A stretch of 64,000 nucleotides of DNA from Aurantiochytrium sp. KH105 (lineage: Eukaryota; Sar; Bigyra; Thraustochytrida; Thraustochytriidae): the NCBI GenBank assembly GCA_003116975.1, contig BGKB01000229.1, positions 1 through 64,000 of the forward strand, written 5' to 3'. Positions 11,841 through 21,831 of the stretch are shown here, piece after piece. The position numbers were made by a program, and so were the translations under genes. Under the pieces are notes generated by a model, which did not search any database, had not been told where the DNA came from, and saw only the letters and a program-made list of their open reading frames with translations. How positions within the stretch are numbered: position 1 is the stretch's first letter; every line of letters starts with the position of its first letter.

Positions 11841-12210
11841 TGCAGGATGCGTTTCAAAGCTAGACGGGGAAGTCAACCGATTTCGTACAACAAGCATGGA
11901 TTCGGGATTTCAGCGCTGCGCCATTGTGCCATCGTTCGAGTTGGAAAAAAAAAAGATACCTGGATTGAAAATGACATCATAGGGCAGGTTTACCAAGCGG
12001 TCATTCGAGTTGCAGGATGCGTGTCAAAGCTAGACGGGGAAGTCAACCGATTTTGCCCTCGCGTGCACAACAAGCATGGGTTCGGGATTTCAGCGCTGCA
12101 CCATTGTGCCATCGTTCGGGTTAAAAAGGAAGATTCTAAAAATATTACCTGGATTGATAATGACATTGTATTATATCAGTAGTGCAGGTTTGCGAAGGGG
12201 TCATTCGAGT
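11841..12210 (-). repeat. Tandem duplication covering the 3' end of the SH3/coiled-coil gene
   Basis: Unit A (11841-12010, 170 bp) and unit B (12011-12210, 200 bp) are direct repeats. They share TGCAGGATGCG, CAAAGCTAGACGGGGAAGTC, CAAGCATGG-TTCGGGATTTC, CCATTGTGCCATCGTTCG and CCTGGATTGA-AATGACAT. The right end of B (12185-12210) is the last codons of the neighbouring minus-strand gene. The same text is copied at 11985-12010 with substitutions. The unit therefore includes the coding terminus plus about 170 bp of 3' sequence, and the distal copy has diverged. Confidence 0.85.
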
Positions 12211-12576
12211 TAGGATGTTGCTGTTGCTGTTGTTGAGGAGCTCCCGGGGGAGGCGGTCGCTGTTGCTGTTGCTGCTGAACGCCGGGCGGAGGGTTCTGGC
12301 CATAGTATGACTGTTGAGGCTGTTGCTGCTGACCGTACTGATTGGGAGGAGGTCCACCATAATACTGCTGCTGCTGCTGCTGCGGCTGGGAAGAACCATA
12401 CGAAGGCCCTGGGGCTTGACGCTGCGGCGCAGGAGCGTGGCGCTGCGGTTGCATAGACCCGCCCCCCGAGGGTGGAGCCTGGCGCTGCGGCACATTAATG
12501 GGTGCCGGGGTCGCATACGTGTTACCATATGCAGGTGCAGGCTTCCACGAAGCAGGCGTGGCCGGAGGCGGCGGAC

Positions 12577-12607
<31 letters not shown>

Positions 12608-14620
12608 CTGCTCCTGGTAACGACGCTGTTGCTCCATTTGCTGCTGCTGCTGCTGGCGTTGCTGCTCCTGCTGACGGCGCTGCTCTTCCTGCTGACGCTG
12701 CATCATCGAGGACTGGCGCTCCATTTCAAGACGCTGCTTGTCGCTCATGAGCTGCGCCTTTTCGGCTTCGAGACGATCACGCTCCTGCATAAACTGATGG
12801 TTTTGCTGCTGCGCGAGACGGGCTTGCTCCTGATGGCGACGCGTCTCCTCAATCTGTTGGCTGATGCGAGCGGAAGCGGCGCGCTCGACGTTCTGCCGCG
12901 CTTGAGCCTCGATATCGAGCTTTTGACGAAGATCGTCAGCAACGCGCTTCTGATTGTTCACCTCGGCATGAGCAGCGCCGACCGCGGCCTTGAGCTTTTC
13001 GGTCTCGCTCGACATTTGCGCAATAAGCGCGTTTTGACCCTGCACCTGCTGTGTGAGGCTCTGGATCTGCGCATGCATGCGCTGCTGGTTACCCTGAACG
13101 CCCTGAAGCTGCTGCTGCAGCTCGGTGCGCAGCGCCACGGCACTGGCCTTTTCCTGCTTGAGCTTGTCGATCTCGGCCTGCATTTGACGGTATCGGACAG
13201 CGTAGCCTTGGTTGATCTCGTCGCGCTGGCGCTTGGCAGCCTCTTGCTCCTTGAGAAGGGCCTGCTCGACGCGTTCGCGCTTGGCTTTCTCCTCGACGGC
13301 CATCGCGCGCGCGTTGGAGATATCCTGAAGATCCTTGGCCTTTTGCGTCTCGTATTCGGCCCGCTTGCGCTGCAAGGTCTCCTCGAGTTTCTTGCGGTCG
13401 TTCTGGCGGTTGGCCTGCACTTGCGCGGCAAACTGGGCCTCGGCGAGCTTGCGCTGCTGCTCGACAGCGCTGCGCGCCTTGGCAATTTCCATCTTGGCCT
13501 GTTCCAGGCGTTGCTCGTACGTTTGCCGCATTGCGTCGAGGGCCTGCGCGTGCGAGGCCTTCTCCTGCTCGTACTGGGCCTGCAGGGAGCTGCCCTTTTG
13601 CTTCTCGGCCATGAACATCTCCGCGCGCCGGCGAGACTCCTCCTCGCGCCGCAAGACGTCTTCGCGGTTGCGCTTCTCGTAGTCTTCCTGGAGCTGCGCA
13701 AGGCGCTTCTCGAGGGCCTCCTTCTCCTGCTTGCTGTTGTTGAAAGCGTCTTCAATCAGGTTCGCCGCGTTGCCTTGCTCTTTTTTCAGTTCGGCCTCGA
13801 GTCCGCTTCGTGTCCGCGCGTGCTCCATGCGTTCGGCCTCGAGCAGACGCTCGTATTCCTCCTTGGACGCCTCTGCGTGCTGGAGGGCCACCTTGATGGA
13901 CTCGTTGTCCTGCGCCAGCTTTTGCGACTTTTCGCGCTCCGCCATGAACTGCTCGGCGCGCTTCTGCGACTGATCCTCGCGCGAAAGGGCAAAGTCTCGC
14001 TCGCGGACCTCAAACTCGGAGCGCATTTGGGCCGCCTGCGCCACGAGCCGCTCGTTCTCCTTGAGCACGGACTCGAGCCGTTCCTGCGCGGCCGAGTTCG
14101 CCTCGGCCTGCTTATCCATGAGTTCGTGCTGCATGCTGTGGTCCTTCTCCGCGAGCTTTTGCTCGGCCTGCACGCGCTGCTCCCGCTCCGTGCTCAGTTC
14201 CTCCTGCAGCTGCTTGACGCGCTCCTCGAGGCTGCTCGTTTGCTCGCGAGCCGCTTCGAGTTCGCCCTGCTGGTGGTCCACGGCCTGCTGCCGCATGGCC
14301 GCCTCGTGTTCGGCCTGCGCCTTTTCTAGCTGCGCGCGCTGCAGCTCCGCATCTGCGAGCTGCGCGTCGTGGCCTTCGCCGTCCTCTCCGAAGCCGTCGT
14401 CCACGTCGTCCTCCTCATCCTCGGGAGGCCCTTGCGGCGGCGCGCCCTCGGGGAAGTCCAGGAACGCCGTCGGGAAGATCCCCTCCTGCCCGTCGCCCCC
14501 GACCACCTCGCACCACCCGTCGCCGTAGTCGCACTGCACCTCCACCTCGTCGCCCTCCTGCGCGCCCACCTGGCCCTCCCCGTTCGGCTCGAAGTCCGTG
14601 TTCACCACGCCGCGCGTCAT
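12176..14620 (-). CDS. SH3-domain, long coiled-coil, Gln/Pro-rich protein
   Basis: About 814 residues from the ATG at 14620. The frame stays open upstream only through a TTG start and Arg-rich text, so an upstream exon is possible. Residues 1-57 form an SH3-like fold: NTDFEPNGEG resembles ALYDF, followed by EGDEV, GDGWCEVV and GIFPTAFL. An acidic linker leads into a very long coiled coil (about 80-620, rich in E, Q, K, A and R). The tail (about 620-814) is Gln/Pro/Tyr-rich with poly-Q tracts and ends in DPFANL. Known proteins of this general plan act as cytoskeletal or endocytic scaffolds. I cannot name an orthologue, and the scaffold role is inference. The Q-rich tail looks intrinsically disordered. 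Confidence 0.8.
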
Positions 14621-15840
14621 CTTCTTCGCCTGCGCCTCGCGCGCCTTCCTCGCCTCCAAACGCGCCGCGAACGCGCCTCCGCGGGCCCTCCGCCGCCGTC
14701 TCCGCGCTCTCCGCGCGCGCCTCCGCCGGGTCTGGCCTGGCCTGGCCGCGCTCAACCAGGTCTGACTCGCCTCGAGGCCGGGCGCGACGAGGCAAGAAAG
14801 ATACTAGGGCGAGCGACCGATGGATAGAGACCGGCGAACGCGCCCTCGCCTCGGAGCGCTGCGCGGCCGCGCGGACCTGCCCGCTGCTGCGCCCGGCCCG
14901 CCGCGTGCGCGCGTGCGTGCGTGCGCGCCTTCGCGCCGCGCTTCCCCTCGCCCGCCTGCGCGCCTGAGTCGCGAGCGCGGCCGCGTCGAGCGAGATTGGG
15001 TCTGGATTCGGATTTGGAGCCTCGGTGCAGACGCCGCGCTCGCCGCCGCGCAAGTCGCCTATCCGCGGATAGCCCACTTCGCGCTCACCATTCTCCACTT
15101 GCGCGCACCCGCCGCTGCAACCGAGGCTCTGCCGCCCGCGCCGCCACTGCCGACGCGGCCAATGCGCCACTTGCGCGCGCCGCTTTCGCCACTTGCGCGC
15201 GCGCGTATAACCGACTTGCGGCGGACCGTGCGTGCCGTTGGGCCCGCGGGAGACAAAGCGCACGCTGCCCCGCAAGACATGCACGCACGCGCCCCGCCTG
15301 CGACGGCGAGGCGAGACGAGGCGAGGCGAGGCGAGGCGAGGCACGCCCCGCGCGCGGCGCCTCTGGCCGCGGACGCCGCCGCCTCTGCGGGCTTCGTCCT
15401 CGCCCTCTCGCCCGCGCGCTCGAGTGCCGCCGCGGCGCGACAAACCGCGGGACCTGGATGGAACGCCCACCCGGGGACAAGCAGGGCCGCCGTTCTTTCG
15501 CTGTTCCGGGGCGGATATTTCGGATGGAACGGACATCCGCGACAAGCAGGACACTGTTCTTTCATCGTTCCAACGCGGATATCCTATCTTTCCCTTCTTT
15601 CCTTCGCCAGCGGTGCTAGTAGTAAGTCAGAGAGAAGGAAAGCAAACGGCGAGGCAAGCTGGAGCTCGCCGCGGCACGGACGCGCCAGAAGGCCGCTGGC
15701 GCGCGGCCCTGCTGGTCCGCTGCCTCTCGCGTTGCCCGTGCTGCCACCGCCTAACCACGCCCCCACCCTTCACCTTTTCCCCCCAAAAGCCCCGTCGCTG
15801 GGGACGCTCGCGCTTGCCGTGGTGACGTGCTCGGTCCGAG
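14621..15840. promoter_or_regulatory. Shared upstream region of SH3/coiled-coil and GRASP genes
   Basis: This 1.2 kb gap separates two divergently read genes. It holds three identical CCACTTGCGCGC motifs (15095-15106, 15167-15178, 15189-15200), the last followed by GTATAA at about 15205. A GAGGC pentamer run lies at 15307-15342. Two direct repeats of about 62 bp occur at 15456-15518 and 15522-15582; each begins GGATGGAAC and ends GCGGATAT. Frames crossing it on both strands are Arg-rich and mutually overlapping, so I treat it as non-coding. Which elements act as promoters is not known. Confidence 0.5.
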
Positions 15841-17313
15841 ATGGGCAGCGAGCAGTCCACGACGAACCAAGACGGCGCCGCCGAGGCCGCCGCCAAGAGC
15901 GAAGACCTCCCCGACTTCCTACGCGAACGCCCCTCCGGATACAGGGTGCTCGCGATCCAAGAAAACTCGCCAGCCTGTAGGGAGGGCATCGTCCCATTCT
16001 TCGACTTTATCGTCAAGGCCAACGAGGTGCCACTGCAAATCGAAGATGGAACCTTTGTGCAAATCATCCGCGCTTTTGAAAACAAACCGCTGACCATCAC
16101 GATCTTTAACTGCAAGTGCAAGCAGCTGCGCAAGCTCTCCTTTGTCCCTCGTCGTGGATGGGGCGGCGACGGCCTTCTCGGGCTCACCATCAAGTTCGAC
16201 ACCTTTGCCGACGCAGATGAAAAGGTGGTGCATGTCCTTGATGTTGTGCCCAAATCCCCCGCAAATCTCGCCGGTCTGCAACCTCATACAGACTACCTTC
16301 TTGGCACGCCCTACATGGCCTTTTCAGATCTCGATGAGCTCTTCGATTTAGTTTCCGAAGTAGCTGCCGAGAACGACGCCGCCGAGCCTCGCGGCATTGA
16401 TATCTTCGTCTACTCCACCGCAACAGATACAGTGCGTCGCCTCGTCATTACGCCTCGATCGGGATGGGGCGGAGATGGCATCCTTGGATGTGGCATCGGG
16501 TTTGGATACTTGCACCGGCTTCCTCGTGCAGTGCAGGATACCACTGGCGTTGCGCGCGTCGAAGACCTCATTGCGCTTAGCGCACGCACGCCGCCCCGCT
16601 CCATGCATACAGAGGAGACCAAGGACAACGATGCGGAGCCTTCTGTACCCTCGCAGTCCGTTAAAGAGCTTCCTTCCTCAACGCCTTCAGCGACAAAACC
16701 GGAGCAACCCTCCGCAAACTCTGCATTGCAGTCGCATTCGCCGTCACCTGCACAACCTGAGGCGCCACATCCGACATCGCCAGAGTCAAGCATGGCGTCA
16801 CCACCTCCATCATCATTGTCGTCGCCGCCGCCGCCGTCCTCACCACCACCACCATCAGCACCAATACCACCAACTTCAAAAGAGGAAACAGAGAGCCTGC
16901 CTCCGGAATCGCCGCCCGTTTCGCCGTCATTGTCACCACAGCATCCGACGCAAGATCCTGGCGCAGATCCGGAAATCGCTAGCGGACAATGGGTCATGAC
17001 GCAAAGTGGGCCCGGCGTTGTCCTGGGTCGCCGTGCATCTACGTACGTCATCTCGCTCGATTGGAAACTTGCCAACGGGGCCTCGTGCTTTGCTTTCTTG
17101 CAACGTACAAGCTTTCACGCAATCGCAAATCCAGCAAGACTCAAGTCGGCATCATCCAGCACGGCCAGTCGTCGCAAACTCAATGCCAGCTTTGACAGCA
17201 GTCCTAACGGAGGCAACCAGCACGATCCAGAGCTCGTTTACAGCGATTCGGATCAGGACCAAGATGCTGAGGTCATCGACGTCAATCTTGGCCGACCGCA
17301 GCCTTCGCTCTAA
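15841..17313 (+). CDS. GORASP: Golgi reassembly-stacking protein (GRASP55/65 family)
   Basis: A 490-residue intronless protein. GRASPs tether Golgi membranes and take part in unconventional secretion. It starts MGSEQS, so Gly2 could be N-myristoylated as in animal GRASPs. Residues about 33-215 are the tandem PDZ-like GRASP region: GYRVLAIQENSPA, an RRGWGGDGLLG motif near 102, and its second-PDZ counterpart RSGWGGDGILGCGIG near 215. The rest is a long Ser/Pro/Glu-rich linker, typical of the phospho-regulated tail of the family. Near 380-430 a small conserved-looking segment (QWVMTQSGPGVVLGRR) of unknown role follows. The family call is firm; tail function is unknown. Confidence 0.95.
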   Translation: MGSEQSTTNQDGAAEAAAKSEDLPDFLRERPSGYRVLAIQENSPACREGIVPFFDFIVKANEVPLQIEDGTFVQIIRAFENKPLTITIFNCKCKQLRKLSFVPRRGWGGDGLLGLTIKFDTFADADEKVVHVLDVVPKSPANLAGLQPHTDYLLGTPYMAFSDLDELFDLVSEVAAENDAAEPRGIDIFVYSTATDTVRRLVITPRSGWGGDGILGCGIGFGYLHRLPRAVQDTTGVARVEDLIALSARTPPRSMHTEETKDNDAEPSVPSQSVKELPSSTPSATKPEQPSANSALQSHSPSPAQPEAPHPTSPESSMASPPPSSLSSPPPPSSPPPPSAPIPPTSKEETESLPPESPPVSPSLSPQHPTQDPGADPEIASGQWVMTQSGPGVVLGRRASTYVISLDWKLANGASCFAFLQRTSFHAIANPARLKSASSSTASRRKLNASFDSSPNGGNQHDPELVYSDSDQDQDAEVIDVNLGRPQPSL

Positions 17314-17736
17314 TCGTCTGTGGCCAATACCGACGACCTTCTCCTTTTTTTTTTTCCTTTTCCCGCGCTCTCTCTCTCTCACTCACTCTTCCATTCTCTT
17401 CCTTGATATTAGACTTTACTCAACCAGCACATGTTTCATCAGTTTTGGTTGAAAACAAAACAAAAAAGACATGATGAGGCATGTCTTTTTGCCGACGCCT
17501 CGCTTGAACTTGCTCTTGCTCTTGCACACGGCGCCAAGGACACAGCCGCGGCACAATTACTACAAATAAGCAGTAGTACACACCTTCTCAAGGTGTGTAC
17601 TACTGAAACGGTCACCGTTTCGATTTGCTTTCCGCTGACTATTGCTTGTTTTTTTACGTATACACGCACGCACGCACGCACGCAAGCAACCACATAGCAA
17701 AGCAAAGCAAAGCAACATCAAGGATTGTTAGAGAAG
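17314..17736. other. GRASP 3' region and upstream region of the HU/EF-hand gene
   Basis: Contains a T-rich/CT-rich tract just after the GRASP stop (17344-17395), two adjacent perfect inverted repeats (listed separately) and an ACGC tetranucleotide run at 17664-17686. A CAAAG-type repeat lies just before the next start codon. No coding sequence is seen. Confidence 0.6.
17571..17621. promoter_or_regulatory. Two adjoining perfect inverted repeats
   Basis: 17571-17586 (CAGTAGTACACACCTT) pairs perfectly with 17590-17605 across a three-base loop, a 16-bp stem. It runs directly into GAAACGGT-C-ACCGTTTC (17605-17621), an 8-bp palindrome with one central base, sharing the G at 17605. They lie about 260 bp after the GRASP stop and 116 bp before the next ATG. 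Possible roles are a cruciform, a paired transcription-factor site or an RNA hairpin; the sequence does not decide. Confidence 0.75.
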
Positions 17737-20700
17737 ATGGCGGACGCGTGTGGATGGACCACCGATGAGCTCGTGCAGGCTGCGCACGGATCGCTTCGCA
17801 AGACACGCGTTGAAGGGCGGGTAGTGACGCGAGCCGACGTGGAAAATGTGCTAGAGAACCTGGGCCCCTTCGTGCGCAAGACACTTGACCAAGGACGCGC
17901 GGTGCAGATTGCCAAGCTCGGGACCTTTGTCCCTGCCGCAAGAGACCCGATCGACGCGCGTGGTGCGACGCTGTGTCTCGCCTCCGACTTTCTCGCAGGA
18001 TGCGGCGTGCGCCAGCGCAAGGCCGCCAAGGGGCGCGTTCAAGGCGCAACGCGTCTCAATTTTCTGGCTCTTGCACAATTTGCTCATTTGCCCAAAGACC
18101 TCTGCCGAAAGGTCGTCGATACTCTCGTTTGGTCCATTTCCTTTGCTCTTACAAAAGACAAAGCATACATGCGCCTTGAGTTACCGGGCCTTGGACTCTT
18201 CTCCTGCAGCCGTGGTGTTTGCGATTTTACCTTTGGTGACTCGCACGAGCTACGTGGCGACGTTGAAGATTCCTCCTCTTCTCTCTTTGATGACGTTGGG
18301 CCCGCATCACATTCCCAGAATCAGAGCTACGCTCACAGCAACAACAATCATTTCGAAGAGGATTACGAGGCAGATCATGTTTCTGCTGCTGATCATGATC
18401 ATGATTATGACTATGATGACAGGGCTGAGCGACCTCTTGCTGATGGCGGCCCCGCGCATAGCTCGCGCGCAGCAGCACCTGTGCGACGCGTCGTCATTCC
18501 ACCATCAATGGACAGGCTTCGCGAAAAGGTCAAAGAACGCGGGGGTGCCAATGGAATCAACTCGCTCAGTCGGCTTTTACGCATCATGGATGATTCTGGG
18601 GACGGTTGTCTGAGCCGAACAGAGCTCAAGTACGGCCTGCAAGACTATGGTATCCGCATCAACAACGCAGAACTGGACGAGCTCTTTACTTTTCTCGACC
18701 GCGACCGCAGCGGTAAAATCAGCTTTGACGAATTTCTCGCGGGAATGCGAGGACCTCTCAGTAAGCGCCGTCTGGACCTCATTCACACTGCCTTTGGCCG
18801 TCTCGACCGCACCGGCGACGGCGTCGTTACGTTAGAGGACCTTGAAATGACGTACGACCCGAGCCACGACCCAGACGTGCAGGCGGGCCGCACCGAGCCA
18901 GCAGATGCGCTGCGCGTCTTTCTTGCACAGTTCGACACAATCGATCAGGACGGCATCGTCACCGAGCTCGAGTTCCAGGAATACTACAAGAATGTCAGTG
19001 CTTCCATTGATGATGACGACTACTTTGAGCTCATGATGCGCAACGCCTGGCACATTTCAGGAGGCAAAGGACAAACGGCCAACACCACGAATCGACGCGT
19101 TCTCGTCACTCACGCCGATGGCTCGCAAACGATTGAAGAAATCAAAGACGATCTTTGGGTGGACAAAAACGACCATGTCGAAATAAAACGCCGTCTCGCC
19201 CAGGCCAATGTTCATGCGCAGGGAGATCTTGGCATGTACCATGCTTCGGAAACCACTTCGGCCCCAGCCAGACGCGCCAAGCCCGCCTCGCTTTCCCAGC
19301 GACGCGCAGCATCCAAGCCCCCAAACTCAACACGCCGCCACGAGCCAACGCTCGCCTTTGCTCATGGCAACAAGTCTATTCCTGGAGATCAGGCGCTTCC
19401 TGGCGAGACAGCTCGGCCTGTTGACGAGTCAGCAAGTGTAGAAGACCCCATGAAGAAACTCGGCAAGCTGCTTCAAGCGCGGCGCATGGGCATTGACGAC
19501 TTTCTTCTTCGCATTGGCGCGAATCGCGTCATGGGCAGCGCATCCATTGATGTCGCGGCCTTTATTCGCGGCCTTTCACGCTTTGACCCAACAATGTCTG
19601 AACAGGATGCAGAGGCCATTGCGCGAGCCGCAGACAGCGACAAGTCCGGGTCCATCGATGTCGCCGAGCTCTGCGCATACCTGCAGGGCGCCAGCGCTCT
19701 CGAGCGCGTCAAGCAAGTCGTCACACAGAGAGGAGGCATGAACGGCATTGTGGGCCTCACGCGCATCTTGCGCAATATGGACGTTTCTGGCGACCTCGCT
19801 CTCGATCGTCGCGAGCTCGCCGATGGCTTTGCTGCGCTCAATGTCAAGCTTTCCTCCAAGGACGTCCAGGACCTCTTTGCCTATTTTGACAAGGATCGCA
19901 ACGGCAAAATCAGTGTCGACGAGTTTCTCATCGGACTTCGCGGAGATCTCAACTCCCGTCGAAAGGATCTCGTCGCATTGGCCTTTGCGCGTGTTGACCG
20001 CACCGGAGACGGTATTCTCACCGTCCAAGACCTCGAGCTTTCCTACGATCCTTCGCAGCACCCTGATTTCAAGGCAGGCACCAAGACCAAGACGCAGGTC
20101 TTGCGCGAGTTTCTTGATAGTTTCGATGGTCTGGAAAAGGACGGCGTCGTTACGCAGGATGATTTTTTCGACTACTACAAGGGTCTCAGTGCATCCATCG
20201 ATGACGACAACTACTTTGAGCTCATGATGCGCAACGCCTGGCATATTTCGGGCGGGACGGGCCAGTGCGCCAACACGGCCAATCGTCGCGTTCTCGTCAC
20301 GCAAAAGGACGGTCGCCAGACGGTAGAAGAGGTTCATGATGACCTTTACATGGACAAGCACCAGGCGCATGCCCAAGTACGAGCGCGGATGGGGAAGGAA
20401 AAGGTTGCCGAGGTCTCATCGTACTTTGCATCGGACGCCACCGAAAAGCCGCGCCGTGCTGGGCCTCCACCAACAGCAAGTGTGCGCGGCGCACAGAAAG
20501 TGGCAGCTGCGCGTGCGCAGCCTCGCGGCGGGTCGAGGCAAGGTCAGCAGCAAAAGCAACAGCCAAAACTCGCACATCGCCTCGGGCCCTCTCAGAGTCA
20601 ATCGCAGCTTGCCTGGGGTCGTAAGCCCTCTCACGCACGAGAAAAGGCGTCCACTCCCGACTTTTCGCAGACTTTCGTGGGCGATGAAGCCATGCCTGGC

Positions 20701-21831
20701 GTTGCGCCTCCCCGGTCTGTACAGTCTCGAGTGAGCCAGAGCCTCGCGACGTCAACGTTTTCCGCAACCTCGCGCAAAGAGCCTCGTGCCTTGATCGACC
20801 TTCGCGAACGAGTCATTGCGCGCGGCGGCACAAACGGAATCCACACGCTGGGACGCGTTCTCCGGATCATGGACGATTCTGGAGACAAGAGTCTTGACCG
20901 AGACGAGCTCAAGTATGGCCTCGAGGACTACGGGGTCAAGTGCTCGGCTGCGGAATGCGAAGACCTTTTCGCGTTCCTAGACAAGGACAAGAGCGGCAAG
21001 ATTAGCTTTGACGAATTTCTCGTGGGATTGCGAGGTCCTCTCCCGGCGCGCCGACGCGATCTCATCGGACAGGCCTTTGCCAAGCTTGATCGGACGGGCG
21101 ACGGCACCGTCACCGTCGAAGATTTGGAAATGACCTATGACCCTTCCTTTCACCCCGACGTTCGCAGCGGCAAGCTCTCCAAAGCGCAGGCCCTCCGTGA
21201 ATTCTTGACGCAGTTTGACACGATTGACCAGGATCAAATCGTCACGCAGCAAGAGTTCGAAGAGTACTACAAGAACGTGAGTGCTTCCATCGACGACGAC
21301 GACTATTTTGAGCTCATGATGCGTAATGCGTGGCACATTTCCGGCGGCAAGGGCCAGACCGCCAACACGTCAAATCGCCGCGTGCTCGTCACCCATGAGG
21401 ACGGCCGCCAGACTGTCGAAGAGGTTCCCGACGATCTCTGGGTCGACAAGAACGATCATGCCGAGATGAAGCGGCGTCTCGCCAAGGCCAACGTTCGCGC
21501 CAAGGGTGCTCTGGGCATGCACTACGCTTCGGAAGACACCGCGCCTCGGTCCAGGAGCAACCAGGGCACGCTCTCGCTGGCCTGGGACGAGCCCGACGAC
21601 GCGCGCGCCTCCCAGGCGCAGCTGCACGCCAAGCGCGCGCGCGAGCGCAAAATCCGCGCGGGCGCCGCTGCGCGCGTGCAGGCCGCCGCGCGCGCTCACC
21701 GCGCCAAGCGCCAGGTCGACCTCGCCAAGCGCGCCGCCAGGTCGCGCGACGCCCGGGCCCGCGACGCCCAGGCCGAGCGCGACGCCCAGGCGCGCCGCAT
21801 CCTCCGCCCCGCGGGGCCCAACTGGTACTGA
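17737..21831 (+). CDS. HU(CCDC81)-like and triple calcyphosin-like EF-hand protein
   Basis: 1,364 residues from ATG 17737, single exon. The N-terminus (about 5-165) resembles the paired HU-like domains of CCDC81-type eukaryotic proteins (VENVLENLGPFVRKTLDQGR, IAKLGTFVP, ELPGLGLFS). Three long repeats follow at about 258-500, 654-905 and 1019-1268. Each has the calcyphosin plan of four EF-hands: a degenerate or canonical DDSGD loop, DRDRSGKISFDEF, DRTGDGVVTLEDLE and DTIDQDGIVTELEFQEYY. Each ends in a module with WHISGG and NRRVLVTH. An extra EF-hand (DSDKSGSIDVAEL) precedes repeat 2. The C-terminus is Arg/Ala-rich and IQ-like. Ca2+ binding is well supported by the loops. CCDC81 and calcyphosin relatives are often centriolar or flagellar, so a flagellar scaffold is inferred. 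Confidence 0.85.
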   Translation: MADACGWTTDELVQAAHGSLRKTRVEGRVVTRADVENVLENLGPFVRKTLDQGRAVQIAKLGTFVPAARDPIDARGATLCLASDFLAGCGVRQRKAAKGRVQGATRLNFLALAQFAHLPKDLCRKVVDTLVWSISFALTKDKAYMRLELPGLGLFSCSRGVCDFTFGDSHELRGDVEDSSSSLFDDVGPASHSQNQSYAHSNNNHFEEDYEADHVSAADHDHDYDYDDRAERPLADGGPAHSSRAAAPVRRVVIPPSMDRLREKVKERGGANGINSLSRLLRIMDDSGDGCLSRTELKYGLQDYGIRINNAELDELFTFLDRDRSGKISFDEFLAGMRGPLSKRRLDLIHTAFGRLDRTGDGVVTLEDLEMTYDPSHDPDVQAGRTEPADALRVFLAQFDTIDQDGIVTELEFQEYYKNVSASIDDDDYFELMMRNAWHISGGKGQTANTTNRRVLVTHADGSQTIEEIKDDLWVDKNDHVEIKRRLAQANVHAQGDLGMYHASETTSAPARRAKPASLSQRRAASKPPNSTRRHEPTLAFAHGNKSIPGDQALPGETARPVDESASVEDPMKKLGKLLQARRMGIDDFLLRIGANRVMGSASIDVAAFIRGLSRFDPTMSEQDAEAIARAADSDKSGSIDVAELCAYLQGASALERVKQVVTQRGGMNGIVGLTRILRNMDVSGDLALDRRELADGFAALNVKLSSKDVQDLFAYFDKDRNGKISVDEFLIGLRGDLNSRRKDLVALAFARVDRTGDGILTVQDLELSYDPSQHPDFKAGTKTKTQVLREFLDSFDGLEKDGVVTQDDFFDYYKGLSASIDDDNYFELMMRNAWHISGGTGQCANTANRRVLVTQKDGRQTVEEVHDDLYMDKHQAHAQVRARMGKEKVAEVSSYFASDATEKPRRAGPPPTASVRGAQKVAAARAQPRGGSRQGQQQKQQPKLAHRLGPSQSQSQLAWGRKPSHAREKASTPDFSQTFVGDEAMPGVAPPRSVQSRVSQSLATSTFSATSRKEPRALIDLRERVIARGGTNGIHTLGRVLRIMDDSGDKSLDRDELKYGLEDYGVKCSAAECEDLFAFLDKDKSGKISFDEFLVGLRGPLPARRRDLIGQAFAKLDRTGDGTVTVEDLEMTYDPSFHPDVRSGKLSKAQALREFLTQFDTIDQDQIVTQQEFEEYYKNVSASIDDDDYFELMMRNAWHISGGKGQTANTSNRRVLVTHEDGRQTVEEVPDDLWVDKNDHAEMKRRLAKANVRAKGALGMHYASEDTAPRSRSNQGTLSLAWDEPDDARASQAQLHAKRARERKIRAGAAARVQAAARAHRAKRQVDLAKRAARSRDARARDAQAERDAQARRILRPAGPNWY

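Noticed and set aside
12314-14329. 671-codon plus-strand open frame opposite the SH3/coiled-coil gene
   Set aside because: It is Leu/Arg/His-rich, the expected complement of Gln, Glu and Lys codons in the coiled coil. It has no family motif and lies fully antisense to a convincing gene.
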